DNA of 45,986 nucleotides from CAZMXI01 sp964570205 (GCA_964570205.1 CAZMXI010000009.1:1-45986); one strand, 5' to 3'. Numbered from the stretch's first letter, positions 1-9,190 are shown. A program made the numbers and translations. Notes: a model not told the origin generated them from the sequence alone.

Positions 1-2
1 CC

Positions 3-152
3 ATGCTCGACCTGTACACATTCGACCCCTGCGACGCCGAATTGTACCAGCGTCTGCGGGCGGTGGAGCGGCATCCGAAGTTCCAGATGGAGTTGAAGGA
101 AGACTACCAGCGGCGCGGCCAGGTGATTCAGCCGGCGGTCGTGCTGCGGTGA
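3..152 (+). CDS. Short hypothetical ORF or C-terminal end of a truncated gene
   Basis: Reads 49 codons from an ATG at the window edge to TGA. The peptide is charged and ends in a Gln/Val-rich tail; I recognise no family. The window starts two bases before the ATG, so this may be the end of a longer gene. It is in the same reading frame as the RHS-tip gene downstream, separated by the TGA and eight codons, but its sequence does not look like RHS core. Confidence 0.35.
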   Translation: MLDLYTFDPCDAELYQRLRAVERHPKFQMELKEDYQRRGQVIQPAVVLR

Positions 153-176
153 ACAAACAAGGAAAGGAGCAAGCAC

Positions 177-938
177 ATGTCATTCAGTCCAACGCTCGGG
201 CGGTTCCTGGAGCGCGATCCGATGGAGTACAAGGACGGACCGAACTTGTATCAGTACTGCCGCAGCAATCCTGCCAGCCTCACTGATCCGATGGGCACCT
301 ATCCCAAGGGATTTCAGGGGCCCCGGCCCATCCACAACGATCCAGGAGATGACGGGAGGACGCAGGAGCAGTACAAGGCAGGTCTGGACCATCGAAACCG
401 GAGACGGCCGCAGGGCGCTGAGTTGGAGAATCTCAAGACAGCAGTTTGTCTGCTCAAGAACAATACAAAGTATGCCAAGTTCGGTGATCTGATGGAGCAG
501 ATGCTCGCAGATGGCAAGATTCTGGTTGCCGATTTGGGGTTCAAGAGTGGTGGGGCCGCGTTTGGGCAAACCCGTGTCTGGACCAATGATGGGGCCATTG
601 AAATCGACAAGGATTTTGCCGCTATCGCTGACTGCAAGAACCGAAGCGGGCTCGCGACTCTCGCCGAAACCCTCGTTCATGAGTGGTCACACCTCACGAC
701 ATATGAGGGCAATCCAACTGGCCTGAATACGATCGGCAAGATTGTGGGGGGCGGTATTTTGCGGATCATACCGTGGTGGTGGGACGACGATGGGAGCTTC
801 CGGACTGTGGGCGAGTATGGCCCTCACAACCTGGGTGCGGATGTGCGCAACCAAATCCTGAATGACCTAAAGAACTGTAGCCCTTGCTGCGGGTCCCCCA
901 CGACCAAACCGTCAACCACGCAGCCTGCTGGGGGCTGA
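177..938 (+). CDS. Orphan RHS-tip protein with HEWSH metallopeptidase-like C-terminal domain
   Basis: Residues 5-40 match the conserved end of RHS/YD-repeat proteins (TLGRFLERDP, then NLYQYCRSNP and LTDPMG), the point where polymorphic toxin tips normally begin. The rest is a variable domain. It carries HEWSH near residue 168, preceded by LAETLV, which fits a zinc HExxH metallopeptidase helix. A full RHS protein is over 1,000 residues; here only about 40 residues of core remain. Yet an AAAGGAG ribosome site sits 8 nt before the ATG, so it looks like an expressed orphan cassette. Composition is less GC-rich than its neighbours, as expected for a transferred tip. The RHS call is firm; peptidase or toxin activity is inferred from the motif. 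Confidence 0.8.
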   Translation: MSFSPTLGRFLERDPMEYKDGPNLYQYCRSNPASLTDPMGTYPKGFQGPRPIHNDPGDDGRTQEQYKAGLDHRNRRRPQGAELENLKTAVCLLKNNTKYAKFGDLMEQMLADGKILVADLGFKSGGAAFGQTRVWTNDGAIEIDKDFAAIADCKNRSGLATLAETLVHEWSHLTTYEGNPTGLNTIGKIVGGGILRIIPWWWDDDGSFRTVGEYGPHNLGADVRNQILNDLKNCSPCCGSPTTKPSTTQPAGG

Positions 939-964
939 GGCGTCGGTCGAGGTGCCAAACCGGA

Positions 965-1261
965 ATGTCGCACCGTCTTGACTATCAGCGAAGCGTGGAG
1001 AGGCTCAGGGCACCCCGGTTGCCGTTCTTCATCAGCCATCTGGCGGTGACATTGATGCCATGCGCACTGTCATTCCTGCCTAGAGACGTAACCACCGAGA
1101 CAGTAGCGCCGATGGTGGCTCTTGGTGTTGGATCTGGCGTGAGTTACTTCCTGCTAAAGCGCAGCCCATACAAACGCTGGAGTGTCGTTCTCCTAGCTCT
1201 ATATGGCGGCGCGACAGCATGGTTGATCATCGCCAGTGCTGTGCATGCGCTCTTGCGTTGA
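965..1261 (+). CDS. Small three-TM membrane protein, candidate partner or immunity protein of the RHS tip
   Basis: Encodes 98 residues with three hydrophobic stretches, near residues 22-40, 48-66 and 72-97. The frame is open from 884, which would overlap the RHS gene. I chose the ATG at 965 because GAGGTG lies about 10 nt upstream and it avoids a poorly coding start. It follows the RHS tip by 26 nt on the same strand, the usual place of an immunity gene. No family is recognised. Immunity is inferred from position only; it could be an unrelated membrane protein. Confidence 0.5.
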   Translation: MSHRLDYQRSVERLRAPRLPFFISHLAVTLMPCALSFLPRDVTTETVAPMVALGVGSGVSYFLLKRSPYKRWSVVLLALYGGATAWLIIASAVHALLR

Positions 1262-1553
1262 GCAACTTGCCAACGCGGCATATCAAGACGAGCAACACTG
1301 CATCACGATGAATGCTGGATCTGTATGTTGACCGCTCCAGTTTGCTCAGTGGTTGAGCCAGCCGCGAAGACCTCGCCCCGCCACCAAGTGAACGCGAACG
1401 CGTGCACTCGCGCTGCGCTCGGGTCCTGTAGCGCCACGCCAAAGAAGACGTGCTATCCCCGCATTTGAACGCCCAACATACAGAAGTCCGCCTCTGCCGT
1501 TACGATCGCCTGGCCCGGCCGCTATACTCGCATCGCCGAAAAGGAGGCCCTTC

Positions 1554-2357
1554 ATGAAGCAGTTGACCTCCGATCCGCACGCCCGCGAGAAGCCTTGCCT
1601 CCGCTGCGGCTACAGCCTGCGGAAGCTCGAAGACTCGCGCAACTGCCCGGAGTGCGGCCTGGCCATCTGGATCACACTCTCCGGCAACGAATCCCTCGAC
1701 CTGAGCAACCCCGCCTGGCTCCGGAAGCAGTCGCTTGGAACCACGCTCATCCTCGCCGCACAGATCGCCCTCCTGGCGATCCTGCTTTGCGCCTGGATGT
1801 CATGGCTCGTCGACGCGCTGATGCTCGTCGCCCTGGCCATCGTGGCCTATTTCATCCTGCATCACGCCGGCATGCTTGTCCTGAGCTGCCCCGAGCGCCG
1901 ATATCCCGACCGGCTCCGTGCCATGCGAATCGCGCTGCGCATCTTCGCCGCGCTGGGTCTGGTCGCCATCGCGGTGCCGCTGCTCACGCTCCGGTGGCCT
2001 GACTGGACCATGGTTCTCACGATGGCCATCGTCTCGCTGCTCATTCCCGCCAGCAACATCGTCGCCTTCGCATACCTTCATCGCATCGGCCGCCGCATTC
2101 CCAGCCGCCGCGCCCGCGTTGTCGTCAGGGTGCTCTTCGTCGCTCCGTTCGCGTGGCCATTCTTCAGTTGCGCGCAGTTCGACGATGCCCATCGGTCGGC
2201 GGTGGTGATGGCCGCGGTCGCCATCTACGCCCTCACGGCCTTCGGGCTGCTGGCCTATCTGTTTCGCCGGCTCCGCCAGGCAGCGTGCGAGGCGGATGTG
2301 GCTTGGATCACCTTGCCCGACCCACACCCTTCCAATCGGCCGGAGAATATGGTCTGA
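1554..2357 (+). CDS. Zinc-ribbon multi-TM membrane protein
   Basis: The N-terminus has a CxxC...CxxC zinc ribbon (CLRCGY at about residue 15, CPECG at about 31). About six membrane segments follow between residues 60 and 250. Planctomycetes commonly encode such ribbon-plus-membrane proteins of unknown role; I cannot name a reaction. An AAGGAGG ribosome site sits 6 nt before the ATG. The stop TGA overlaps the ATG of the next gene by one base, so the two are probably co-translated. The 292 nt upstream (1262-1553) show no gene or RNA I can recognise. Confidence 0.75.
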   Translation: MKQLTSDPHAREKPCLRCGYSLRKLEDSRNCPECGLAIWITLSGNESLDLSNPAWLRKQSLGTTLILAAQIALLAILLCAWMSWLVDALMLVALAIVAYFILHHAGMLVLSCPERRYPDRLRAMRIALRIFAALGLVAIAVPLLTLRWPDWTMVLTMAIVSLLIPASNIVAFAYLHRIGRRIPSRRARVVVRVLFVAPFAWPFFSCAQFDDAHRSAVVMAAVAIYALTAFGLLAYLFRRLRQAACEADVAWITLPDPHPSNRPENMV

Positions 2358-3409
2358 TGCCCCGGCCGACGATGCGAAGCCCAGCTTTGCCCATCTTCCT
2401 TGCCTTCGCCCTGGCGGCCCGTTGTGCCCTGGCCGGCGAGCCGGCGAATGACAAGGCCCTGCTGCCGCCCGAGCAGGCCATCGAACAGGGCCTGTTCTTC
2501 CTCCAGAAGCAGCAGAAAGGCGATGGATCGTTCGACGCCGGCGCAAACGCCAACGCCATGACCGGCCTGGCGATCCTGGCGTTCCTCTCCTCGGGCCATA
2601 CGCCCGATGTCGGCAAATATGGCCTGACCGTGCGCAACGCCGTCGACTATCTGGTCAAGCTCAATCCCGAAGGGGGCTATTTCGGCCGGGATGGCGGGCG
2701 CATGTACTCGCATGCCATCGTTACCGTCGCCCTGGCCGAGGTCTACGGCAACGAGCTTGACGATGCCCAGCGCAAGCGCGTCCGCGCCACGCTGGATCAG
2801 GCCGTCAAGGTCCTGTTCGCCGCCCAGGATGTCCGCAAGGAAAAGGGCGCAGAGGGCGGTTGGCGTTACGAGCTGAACAGCTCTGACAGCGACCTGTCCG
2901 TCACCGCCTGGTGCATCCTGGCCCTGATGGCTGCCCGGGATGCCGGGCTGGAGGTGCCGCAAGAGCGTCTGGACCGCGCTGACCGTTACGTCAAGGCCTG
3001 CTACCGCCAGAGCAAGAAGGGCTATGCCTATACCCCCGGCGATGACCCCAGCGCTGCCATGAACGCCGCCGGCATGCTCACGCTGCTTCTGCTTGATGCT
3101 CGTCCGCAGGAGGATGCGCTCGATACTCTGGTCAAGAAACCCCCCAGAGATGGCGAACGCTTCTTCTACTACACGCTTTATTACTCCACCCGCCTGGCAT
3201 TCCAGACAGGCGACCAGAAGGTCTGCCAGACGCTCTGGAAGAACGCATTCGACCAGTTGGTTCCCGCACAGCGCCGGGATGATGGAAGCTGGAACCACAA
3301 GTCCAGCGAGCCCGGCGGCGACAACAAGCCCGGGCGGTTCTATTCCACGGCCATGGCGGTCCTGACCCTTTCCGTGCCGATGAACCTGCTTCCCGTTTAT
3401 CAGAAATAG
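2357..3409 (+). CDS. Secreted prenyltransferase/squalene-cyclase-like alpha-toroid protein
   Basis: A 350-residue protein with a signal peptide (LPIFLAFALAARCALAG). QW-like toroid repeats follow: GLFFLQKQQKGDGSF, VDYLVKLNPEGGYFG and QRRDDGSWNH, with helix-forming stretches between. These are hallmarks of the alpha/alpha-barrel fold of squalene cyclases and prenyltransferases. The exported short version common in Planctomycetes lacks an obvious DxDD cyclase motif, so an enzyme activity should not be assumed. The start at 2357 overlaps the upstream stop by one base; the frame is open further upstream but that part only shadows the preceding gene. Confidence 0.8.
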   Translation: MPRPTMRSPALPIFLAFALAARCALAGEPANDKALLPPEQAIEQGLFFLQKQQKGDGSFDAGANANAMTGLAILAFLSSGHTPDVGKYGLTVRNAVDYLVKLNPEGGYFGRDGGRMYSHAIVTVALAEVYGNELDDAQRKRVRATLDQAVKVLFAAQDVRKEKGAEGGWRYELNSSDSDLSVTAWCILALMAARDAGLEVPQERLDRADRYVKACYRQSKKGYAYTPGDDPSAAMNAAGMLTLLLLDARPQEDALDTLVKKPPRDGERFFYYTLYYSTRLAFQTGDQKVCQTLWKNAFDQLVPAQRRDDGSWNHKSSEPGGDNKPGRFYSTAMAVLTLSVPMNLLPVYQK

Positions 3410-3434
3410 CCCGGAGCCGAAGGGAGAACGGACA

Positions 3435-4529
3435 GTGAAGAAAGACGCCGCACCATCCAGATCCATTGGGGCTGTGCCGCTGGCCATCCTCCTCCTGCTC
3501 AGCGCTGTCGCCTCGGCACAGCAGACCCGGCCCGCCACGCAACCCGTCCCCCGCCCCGGTCAGCGCGTTGAGCGCCTTGGCGATGAAATCATGGTCTGCG
3601 GGCAGCTTTTCCATACCGGCGGCGCGCCCGTCATCCTCTGGACCGATCCCGGCGGGTATGACTCCTACCGCGTTGAGCGGCGTTTCTCCCCTTATGATGT
3701 CTCAGGCTGGGAAGCCACCCGCAAGGCCAGGCCGACCCTCAAGCTGCCCAATCGCTTCAACCTCCGCGAGAGCATGCTCACACCGGACCAGATCGAGCAG
3801 GTGCGCGGCGGCGGCTGGGACCTGAAGCTGCTCCAGGAGACCGTGGATCAGTTCGTGATCCATTACGATGCATGCGGCGTGTCGAAGGTGTGTTTCGATG
3901 TCCTGCACGACCACCGGGGGCTGTCGGTTCACTTCATGCTCGACCTCGATGGCGCCATCTACCAGTGCCTCGACCTCAAGGAGCGCGCCTGGCACGCCAC
4001 CACATCCAACTCGCGCTGCGTCGGAATCGAAATCGCCCACATCGGCGCCTACAGCGACCCGGACCATGAGCGCTTCGGCCAGTGGTACGCCAAAGAGGAT
4101 GATGGCCGGCTGCGCCTGACCATCCCCCAGCGCCTCGGCGATGGCGGCATCCGCACCGCCGGCTTCATCGGCCGGCCTGCCCGCGATGAGCTGATCGCCG
4201 GCGTCGTCCAGGGCCGCGTGCGCTATCAGTACGACTTCACCCCCCAGCAGTACGACTCCCTCGTGAAGCTCACTGCCACGCTCTGCACGGTCCTTCCCAA
4301 GATCAAGTGCGACTACCCGCGCGATGAACAGGGCAACCTGCTGCTGGAGAAGCTCTCCGACGACCGCTTGAAGGATTACGCCGGCATCCTCGGCCATCAC
4401 CACATCCAGACGGACAAGATCGACCCCGGCCCGGCCTTTCAGTGGGATACGCTCATCACCCAGGCCCGATCGCTGATGACCGAACCTGGTCAATCAACTC
4501 CCGCGGACAGCCAATCCCCGAAACCGTGA
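3435..4529 (+). CDS. Secreted N-acetylmuramoyl-L-alanine amidase (Amidase_2 type)
   Basis: Predicted to cleave the lactyl-L-Ala bond of peptidoglycan. It has a signal peptide (PLAILLLLSAVASA), then an Amidase_2 (PGRP-like) fold. Candidate zinc ligands are His in FVIHYD (about residue 142), His in RAWHATT, and the C-terminal GHHHIQTDKIDPGPAF, matching the family's GH...DPG motif. The start is GTG, preceded by AGGGAG. It follows the toroid protein by 25 nt and may share its transcript. Its 3' end overlaps the convergent nnrE gene by 74 nt. At 364 residues it is longer than a minimal amidase, with an extra N-terminal region of about 100 residues. Confidence 0.87.
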   Translation: MKKDAAPSRSIGAVPLAILLLLSAVASAQQTRPATQPVPRPGQRVERLGDEIMVCGQLFHTGGAPVILWTDPGGYDSYRVERRFSPYDVSGWEATRKARPTLKLPNRFNLRESMLTPDQIEQVRGGGWDLKLLQETVDQFVIHYDACGVSKVCFDVLHDHRGLSVHFMLDLDGAIYQCLDLKERAWHATTSNSRCVGIEIAHIGAYSDPDHERFGQWYAKEDDGRLRLTIPQRLGDGGIRTAGFIGRPARDELIAGVVQGRVRYQYDFTPQQYDSLVKLTATLCTVLPKIKCDYPRDEQGNLLLEKLSDDRLKDYAGILGHHHIQTDKIDPGPAFQWDTLITQARSLMTEPGQSTPADSQSPKP

Positions 4530-5133
4530 TCCGCCCAAGGAACGGCGCCGCCCCAGGGGCCGCGAATCCCGCCTTTTCGGCCAAGAATGTCACGGTCCTT
4601 GTCGCGCGAATGCACGGCCCCAGCGGCACCCCCGTGTCGCAGTCCAGCCCACTGGGCAGATCGACCGCCAGAACCGGCCTGCTGCTGGCCGCCACCGCCT
4701 CAGCCAGCGGCCCAAACGGCGGCCGCGGCGCCTGCGTCAGGCCCGTCCCGAAAATGGCGTCAACGATGATTCCCGCCTTGAATTGCACGATCATCTCCGG
4801 TGATGCGGCCCGGGTTGCCAGGCCCATCGCGCTGACGATCCTCCAGTTGATCGCGGCATCGCCCCTGTAGCCGGCCGGATCAACGCACAGGTCAATGCGC
4901 ACATCCACCCCATGGTTGTGCAGGTGCCGCGCCACCGCCAGGCCGTCTCCGCCGTTGTTTCCGCCGCCGCACAGGATCAGCGCGCTGGGAGCCGACACGC
5001 CTTCGAGCATCTCCAGCGCGACGTTCGCAGCGCCAATCGCCGCGTTCTCCATCAACACGATGCCGGGGATGCCGTATTGCTCGATCGCCCGGCGATCCAC
5101 TTCCCGTACCTGTTCTCGCGTCAGACGGACCAT
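4456..5133 (-). CDS. nnrE: NAD(P)H-hydrate epimerase
   Basis: Repairs damaged nicotinamide cofactors by epimerising R- and S-NAD(P)HX. The 225-residue protein is a single YjeF_N domain: GGGNNGGDGLAVARHL (nucleotide-binding loop), DAIFGTGL and AVDLPSGLDCDTG. The C-terminal NnrD dehydratase domain found in fused bacterial proteins is absent, so the dehydratase would be encoded elsewhere. The ATG at 5133 has GGAGGC upstream at good spacing, better than the longer frame to 5190. It is divergent from surE with about 50 nt between starts, so the two promoters must overlap. Confidence 0.9.
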   Translation of the reverse strand: MVRLTREQVREVDRRAIEQYGIPGIVLMENAAIGAANVALEMLEGVSAPSALILCGGGNNGGDGLAVARHLHNHGVDVRIDLCVDPAGYRGDAAINWRIVSAMGLATRAASPEMIVQFKAGIIVDAIFGTGLTQAPRPPFGPLAEAVAASSRPVLAVDLPSGLDCDTGVPLGPCIRATRTVTFLAEKAGFAAPGAAPFLGRITVSGIGCPRELIDQVRSSAIGPG

Positions 5134-5183
5134 TGCTTCTTGCCTCCGGCACGATTCTACCCGTACAGTGTGCCCCGCGAACC

Positions 5184-5969
5184 ATGCCAAATGACAAGAT
5201 GATGATCTTGCTGACGAACGACGACGGCGTCATGGCCCCGGGCATCGTGGCCATGTACCGCGAGCTGGTGAAGCTCGGCGATGTCTATGTCGTGGCCCCC
5301 GAGACCGTCCAGAGCGGCACCGGCCACGGCATCACGCTCTCCGCCCCTTTGCTCACCAGCCGCGTCATCGTCGAAAACGGCTTCGAGGGCATCTCCGTCG
5401 GCGGCAGCCCGGCCGACTGTGTCAAGCTTGCCATTTCCCAGCTCCTGCCGCGCAGTCCCGACCTGTGCGTCAGCGGCATCAACGCCGGCGCCAACGTCGG
5501 CATCAACGTGCTCTACAGCGGCACCGTCGCCGCCGCCATCGAGGCCGCCTTCCTCGGTGTGCCCTCCATCGCGCTGTCGCTGTTCCTCAAACGCGACATC
5601 CCTGCCGACTTTGCCGCCACGGCGCAGCTCTCTCTTAAGGTCATCCGCCAGCTTCTCGAAGCCGGCTTGGCCGGCAGCCAGGTCGCCAACGTCAATCTCC
5701 CGCCGCTCCTACCCGGCCAGGCGCCGGCCGGCGTCAAGGTGGTCCGCCAATGCACGCGCCCCTGGCCCGACACCTACGACCGCCGCCAGGACCCCAAGGG
5801 CAGGGACTATTTCTGGAACACCAGCGTCTTCTCGCTCGGCCAGACCGACGCCGACACCGACGTCGCCGCCCTCCGCGATGACTGGATCACCATCACGCCC
5901 CTGCATTTCGACCTCACCGACCAGGAACGGCTCATCCACTGGAACAAAAAGCCGTGGAACCTCATGTAA
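5184..5969 (+). CDS. surE: 5'/3'-nucleotidase SurE
   Basis: A stationary-phase survival phosphatase acting on nucleoside monophosphates. The N-terminus LLTNDDGVMAPGI carries the paired metal-binding Asp residues. SGTGHGITLSAPL, VGGSPADCVKLA and SGINAGANVG...YSGTVAAAIEA are the remaining family blocks. Length 261 residues is normal. Either ATG at 5184 or 5199 could start it; both lack a strong ribosome site, and 5184 keeps more of the usual N-terminus. It is divergent from nnrE. Confidence 0.92.
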   Translation: MPNDKMMILLTNDDGVMAPGIVAMYRELVKLGDVYVVAPETVQSGTGHGITLSAPLLTSRVIVENGFEGISVGGSPADCVKLAISQLLPRSPDLCVSGINAGANVGINVLYSGTVAAAIEAAFLGVPSIALSLFLKRDIPADFAATAQLSLKVIRQLLEAGLAGSQVANVNLPPLLPGQAPAGVKVVRQCTRPWPDTYDRRQDPKGRDYFWNTSVFSLGQTDADTDVAALRDDWITITPLHFDLTDQERLIHWNKKPWNLM

Positions 5970-6055
5970 GTCAGCCACAACCAAGCCCATCGCCGCTGGT
6001 ATAAGACACTGGCGTTCAGCGGAACCTCTTTCGGTCATTTCAGGAGCAGTGCGCG

Positions 6056-7439
6056 ATGGCACAACAGATCAATCGACGCGATTTCCTCAGGGCGGGTACC
6101 CTCGCCGCCGGCGCGGCGACGTTCCCGCAGATCCTGCGGGCACAGGCGGGCGGCGTGAAGCCGTCCGACAAGATCAACATCGCCTTCATCGGCGTGGGCG
6201 GCCGCGGCTGGCCCAATATCCAGGAAACCGTCAACTGCGGCGGCGTGAACGTCGTCGCTTTGTGTGATGTGGATACCCATCGTCTTGCCAACGCCGCCAA
6301 GACGTACCCCAATGCGAAGACCTACCAGGATTACCGCCAGCTCTTCGACAAGCAGAAGGACATCCAGGCGGTTCTCGTCGCCACGCCCGACCACCACCAC
6401 TTCCCGGCATCCATGATGGCCATCCAGCGCGGCTACCACGTCTACTGCGAAAAGCCGCTGACGCACTCGATCTGGGAGGCCCGCGCCCTCGGCCAGGCTG
6501 CCGCCAAGGCCAAGGTCGCCACGCAGATGGGCACCCAGGGCCACTCCAGCGAGGGCATCCGCCTCCTGGTCGAGTACATCAAGGCCGGGGCCATCGGCAC
6601 GGTCAAAGAGGTTCACCTCTGGACCGATCGGCCGAAGGGCTGGTGGCCCCAGGGCATCGGCCGGCCGGCCGGCCNNNNNNNNNNACCCCGTGCCCGCAAA
6701 CCTCAACTGGGACCTGTGGATCGGCGCTGCCCCGATGCGGCCGTTCAAGAACGGCGTCTACCACGACTTCAAATGGCGCGGCTGGTGGGATTTCGGTACC
6801 GGCGCCCTCGGCGACATCGGCTGCCACTCGATGGACTGGCCCTGGTGGGCCCTGAATCTCACCGCCCCGACCAGCGTCGAGGCGGTCACCTCCGAAAAGA
6901 AGGCCGAAACCGCGCCGCTCTGGTCAAATATCGTTTACGAATTCCCGGCCAATGGCGACCGCCCGCCCCTGAAGCTCTACTGGTATGACGGCCGGAACAA
7001 GGACACCCCCGCCACCGCCCCCGAGTACGAATCCGTCAAGAAGCTCAGCGAGATGACCGGCAAGCAGCGCGTCGGCGATAACGGGAACCTGTACGTTGGC
7101 GACAAGGGCATGATCATGGTCGAAGGCGGCGGGCCGATCATCATGCCCGCATCGCGCCGGGCCGAGTTCAAGCGCCCCGAGAAGACCATCCCGCGCATCA
7201 CCACCACCGGCGAGGCGCAACACCAGGACTGGCTCAACGCCATCCGGTCCGGCAACCTGGCGGGATCGAACTTCCAGAACTACGCCGGCCCGCTGGCCGA
7301 AGCCGTGCTGCTGGGCAACCTTGCCGTGCGCCTCGGCAAGAAGATTCAGTGGGACAGCCAGAGCCTGAAGGCCACCAACGCCCCCGAGGCCGACAGCCTC
7401 ATCCGCCGCGAATACCGCAAAGGCTGGGATGTGGCCTGA
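6056..7439 (+). CDS. Tat-exported Gfo/Idh/MocA oxidoreductase, interrupted by a 10-N assembly gap
   Basis: An NAD(P)-dependent sugar or inositol-type oxidoreductase of the exported planctomycetal class; the substrate is unknown. The N-terminus has a twin-arginine signal (NRRDFLRAGTLAAGAA). It continues with the Rossmann motif FIGVGGRG, VATPDHHH and the family signature CEKPLTH. After the gap, NWDLWIGAAP and WWDFGTGALGDIGCHSMD belong to the same protein. The two halves lie in different frames across Ns 6675-6684, so the gap size is arbitrary rather than a true frameshift. The left edge of the gap is a GGCC-rich run, likely hard to assemble. A hairpin terminator follows the stop. Confidence 0.88.
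6675..6684. other. Assembly gap (10 N)
   Basis: Ten Ns inside the Gfo/Idh/MocA gene, directly after repeated GGCC units. The coding frame changes across it, so the true missing length is not 10 bases. Confidence 0.97.
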
Positions 7440-7471
7440 CCGCCGCTCCCCGCATCACCGGCAGACGATCG

Positions 7472-7509
7472 ACAGGGTGCGTCTTGGCCCACGCTGAAAC
7501 GCACCCTGT
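7472..7509. terminator. Bidirectional hairpin terminator between convergent genes
   Basis: An 11-bp perfect stem (7472-7482 with 7499-7509) and a 16-nt loop, followed on the plus side by TTCTCTTG. It lies between the stops of the plus-strand oxidoreductase and the minus-strand propeller gene and could end both transcripts. Confidence 0.7.
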
Positions 7510-7524
7510 TCTCTTGTGCTGACC

Positions 7525-8448
7525 TCAGTGCGCCAGTTCATACCGCGTCGCGTCGCCCTGGACGTCCAGAAGCTGGATTGTCGAGATGGTCTTCATCGTC
7601 TTGTGGTCGGCAAACGTCCACACCACCTCCTTGCGCGGCGTCACTTCAATGATGTGCGGCGCCTTGCCGAACTGCCCATGCCCCAGCCAGTTCGTGATCA
7701 CCGTATTGCCATTGGGCAGGCGCTGCAGCCCCGTCATGAACTTCAGGCTGATGCCGGGCAGGTCGGCGCTGGTCACCTCCCACACCGTCTTGCCCGCGTG
7801 GTCAACCTCGAACACCCGCGCCCCATCCTTCACCTTGTCGCCGCACGCGACCAGCGTATGCCCGTTGGCCAGCCGCACCGCGCTGTGCGGACCTTCCTTT
7901 GCCGGGATCTCCATGACCACCTTGCCCTCGCCGTCATACTCCCGCACGCACCCCATCCCGTAGTGCGTGACAAGATAGTGCCCGTTCTCCAGCTTCCGGG
8001 CGTTGCGCATGTACATGTGCCCGCCATCCCTGCCCTCCGGCAGCAGCCGGATCTGCTTGACGATCTCGCCCTTCGGCGAAACCTCCAGCAATCGGCCCCC
8101 GTTGCACTCGCCGATGAACGTATTGCCATCCGCAAGGCGCTGGCAGGCATATATTTCGCTCTTGGATGAGTATTCAAAAACGACCTTCTTCTCGCTGGTC
8201 ACTTCCTTCACCCCGTGCCCGGTGACGAACAGAAGGTTCCCGTTGGGCAGCACCCACAGGTCGTTGCAGTTGGGCGCTGTGTGCTCCCACTGCACCTTCC
8301 CGTCGGCCGCCACGATGAACACCTTCCCCTGGCTGTAGTCAGCGCAGGCGAACGGATGGGGCGTGCCTGTCTGGATCGGCGCTGGCGGCTCGGCCGCCAC
8401 GCGCGAGAAAGCTATCGCCAGAATGATCAAACCAAACCTCACGAGCAT
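7525..8448 (-). CDS. Secreted beta-propeller protein
   Basis: A 307-residue exported protein. After a signal peptide (FGLIILAIAFSRVAA) it has repeated blades of the type NDLWVLPNGNLLFVTG, ACQRLADGNTFIGE, ARKLENGHYLVTH and GLQRLPNGNTVIT. Each combines an L.NG(N/H)..V core with a following VxEV or VWE strand. This is the PQQ-like or arylsulfotransferase-like propeller pattern common in planctomycetal secretomes; no catalytic residues can be assigned. The ATG at 8448 was chosen because it opens the signal peptide, with AGGAGG close upstream. It is transcribed toward the shared terminator at 7472-7509. Confidence 0.75.
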   Translation of the reverse strand: MLVRFGLIILAIAFSRVAAEPPAPIQTGTPHPFACADYSQGKVFIVAADGKVQWEHTAPNCNDLWVLPNGNLLFVTGHGVKEVTSEKKVVFEYSSKSEIYACQRLADGNTFIGECNGGRLLEVSPKGEIVKQIRLLPEGRDGGHMYMRNARKLENGHYLVTHYGMGCVREYDGEGKVVMEIPAKEGPHSAVRLANGHTLVACGDKVKDGARVFEVDHAGKTVWEVTSADLPGISLKFMTGLQRLPNGNTVITNWLGHGQFGKAPHIIEVTPRKEVVWTFADHKTMKTISTIQLLDVQGDATRYELAH

Positions 8449-8515
8449 GCGCCTCCTGGTCAGCTCGCGACATCGTACGGCGCGGCCGCGTCGCCGCAAT
8501 GCCGCCACGACGGAC

Positions 8516-9190
8516 CTATGCCCCGCTCTGTGATTGTGCCAACCGCTCTAAGGTGGGTGGGGCGGCCGGCCGTGACGCCGGCGCCTGCAGCAGCGGCGTC
8601 GTTCGAGACTTGATGCGATGCAGAAACTGGTTCATGGCCGTGTCGGCCGTCTCATATTGCCCGGCGTCAATCTCATTCGACACCTCGCGACAGCTCTTGC
8701 GGATCACCGGCAGTACCTTCAGCATGATGTCGCGTCGGTTGGGCACGCAAGACATCGAAATCACGCGCCATTCGCCGTCGATCCGCCTGAGCAGCAGGCC
8801 GTTGTCGAAGGAAGTGCCTGGCGGCATGGTGGCTTCTTCGCCGCTTGCATCGATTGGCTTCTCCAGGACCTGCCTGTACATATTGCGGAGGTTCGCATCC
8901 ACCCCCACGTGCGCGATCCAGTCGCTGCGCCCATAGCGGTCGGCCAACGACTTACGCAACTCCTGCGACGCCAGAATGGCGTCCACATACGCCTCCATGA
9001 GTTGCTCATCGTCATCCTCGCCGGCGAACAGCCGCCGCGCCTGGTCGAATTGGCCCTCCGCCATCGCCAGGATGAATCGGCCGGCCACATCGCGAATCTG
9101 CGGTTGCTGATTCTGCGGCCGAAGGTCCTGCTGGGCCAGGCAGGCGATGCATAGCAGAAGAAGAACGCACAGACACAACCGGAAGCTCAT
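8516..9190 (-). CDS. Exported hypothetical protein
   Basis: A 224-residue protein starting with a signal peptide (LCLCVLLLLCIACLAQQ). The mature part contains a small alpha/beta module (AGRFILAMAEGQFDQARRLFAG and later DGEWRVISM). This resembles the helix-then-strand layout of SnoaL/NTF2-like or DUF3887-like accessory domains, but I cannot place it firmly. The C-terminus is Pro/Ala-rich. The start at 9190 has GGAGGAG about 10 nt upstream; the frame is open another 198 nt upstream without signal-peptide sense. The next gene on this strand begins 67 nt downstream. Confidence 0.65.
   Translation of the reverse strand: MSFRLCLCVLLLLCIACLAQQDLRPQNQQPQIRDVAGRFILAMAEGQFDQARRLFAGEDDDEQLMEAYVDAILASQELRKSLADRYGRSDWIAHVGVDANLRNMYRQVLEKPIDASGEEATMPPGTSFDNGLLLRRIDGEWRVISMSCVPNRRDIMLKVLPVIRKSCREVSNEIDAGQYETADTAMNQFLHRIKSRTTPLLQAPASRPAAPPTLERLAQSQSGA

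Noticed and set aside
2255..3538. 427-aa minus-strand frame opposite the toroid gene
   Set aside because: It mirrors the GC3-rich codons of the plus-strand gene; no domain, and no ribosome site.
4456..4529. Frameshift at the amidase/nnrE junction
   Set aside because: Both reading frames are intact to their stops; it is a convergent overlap.
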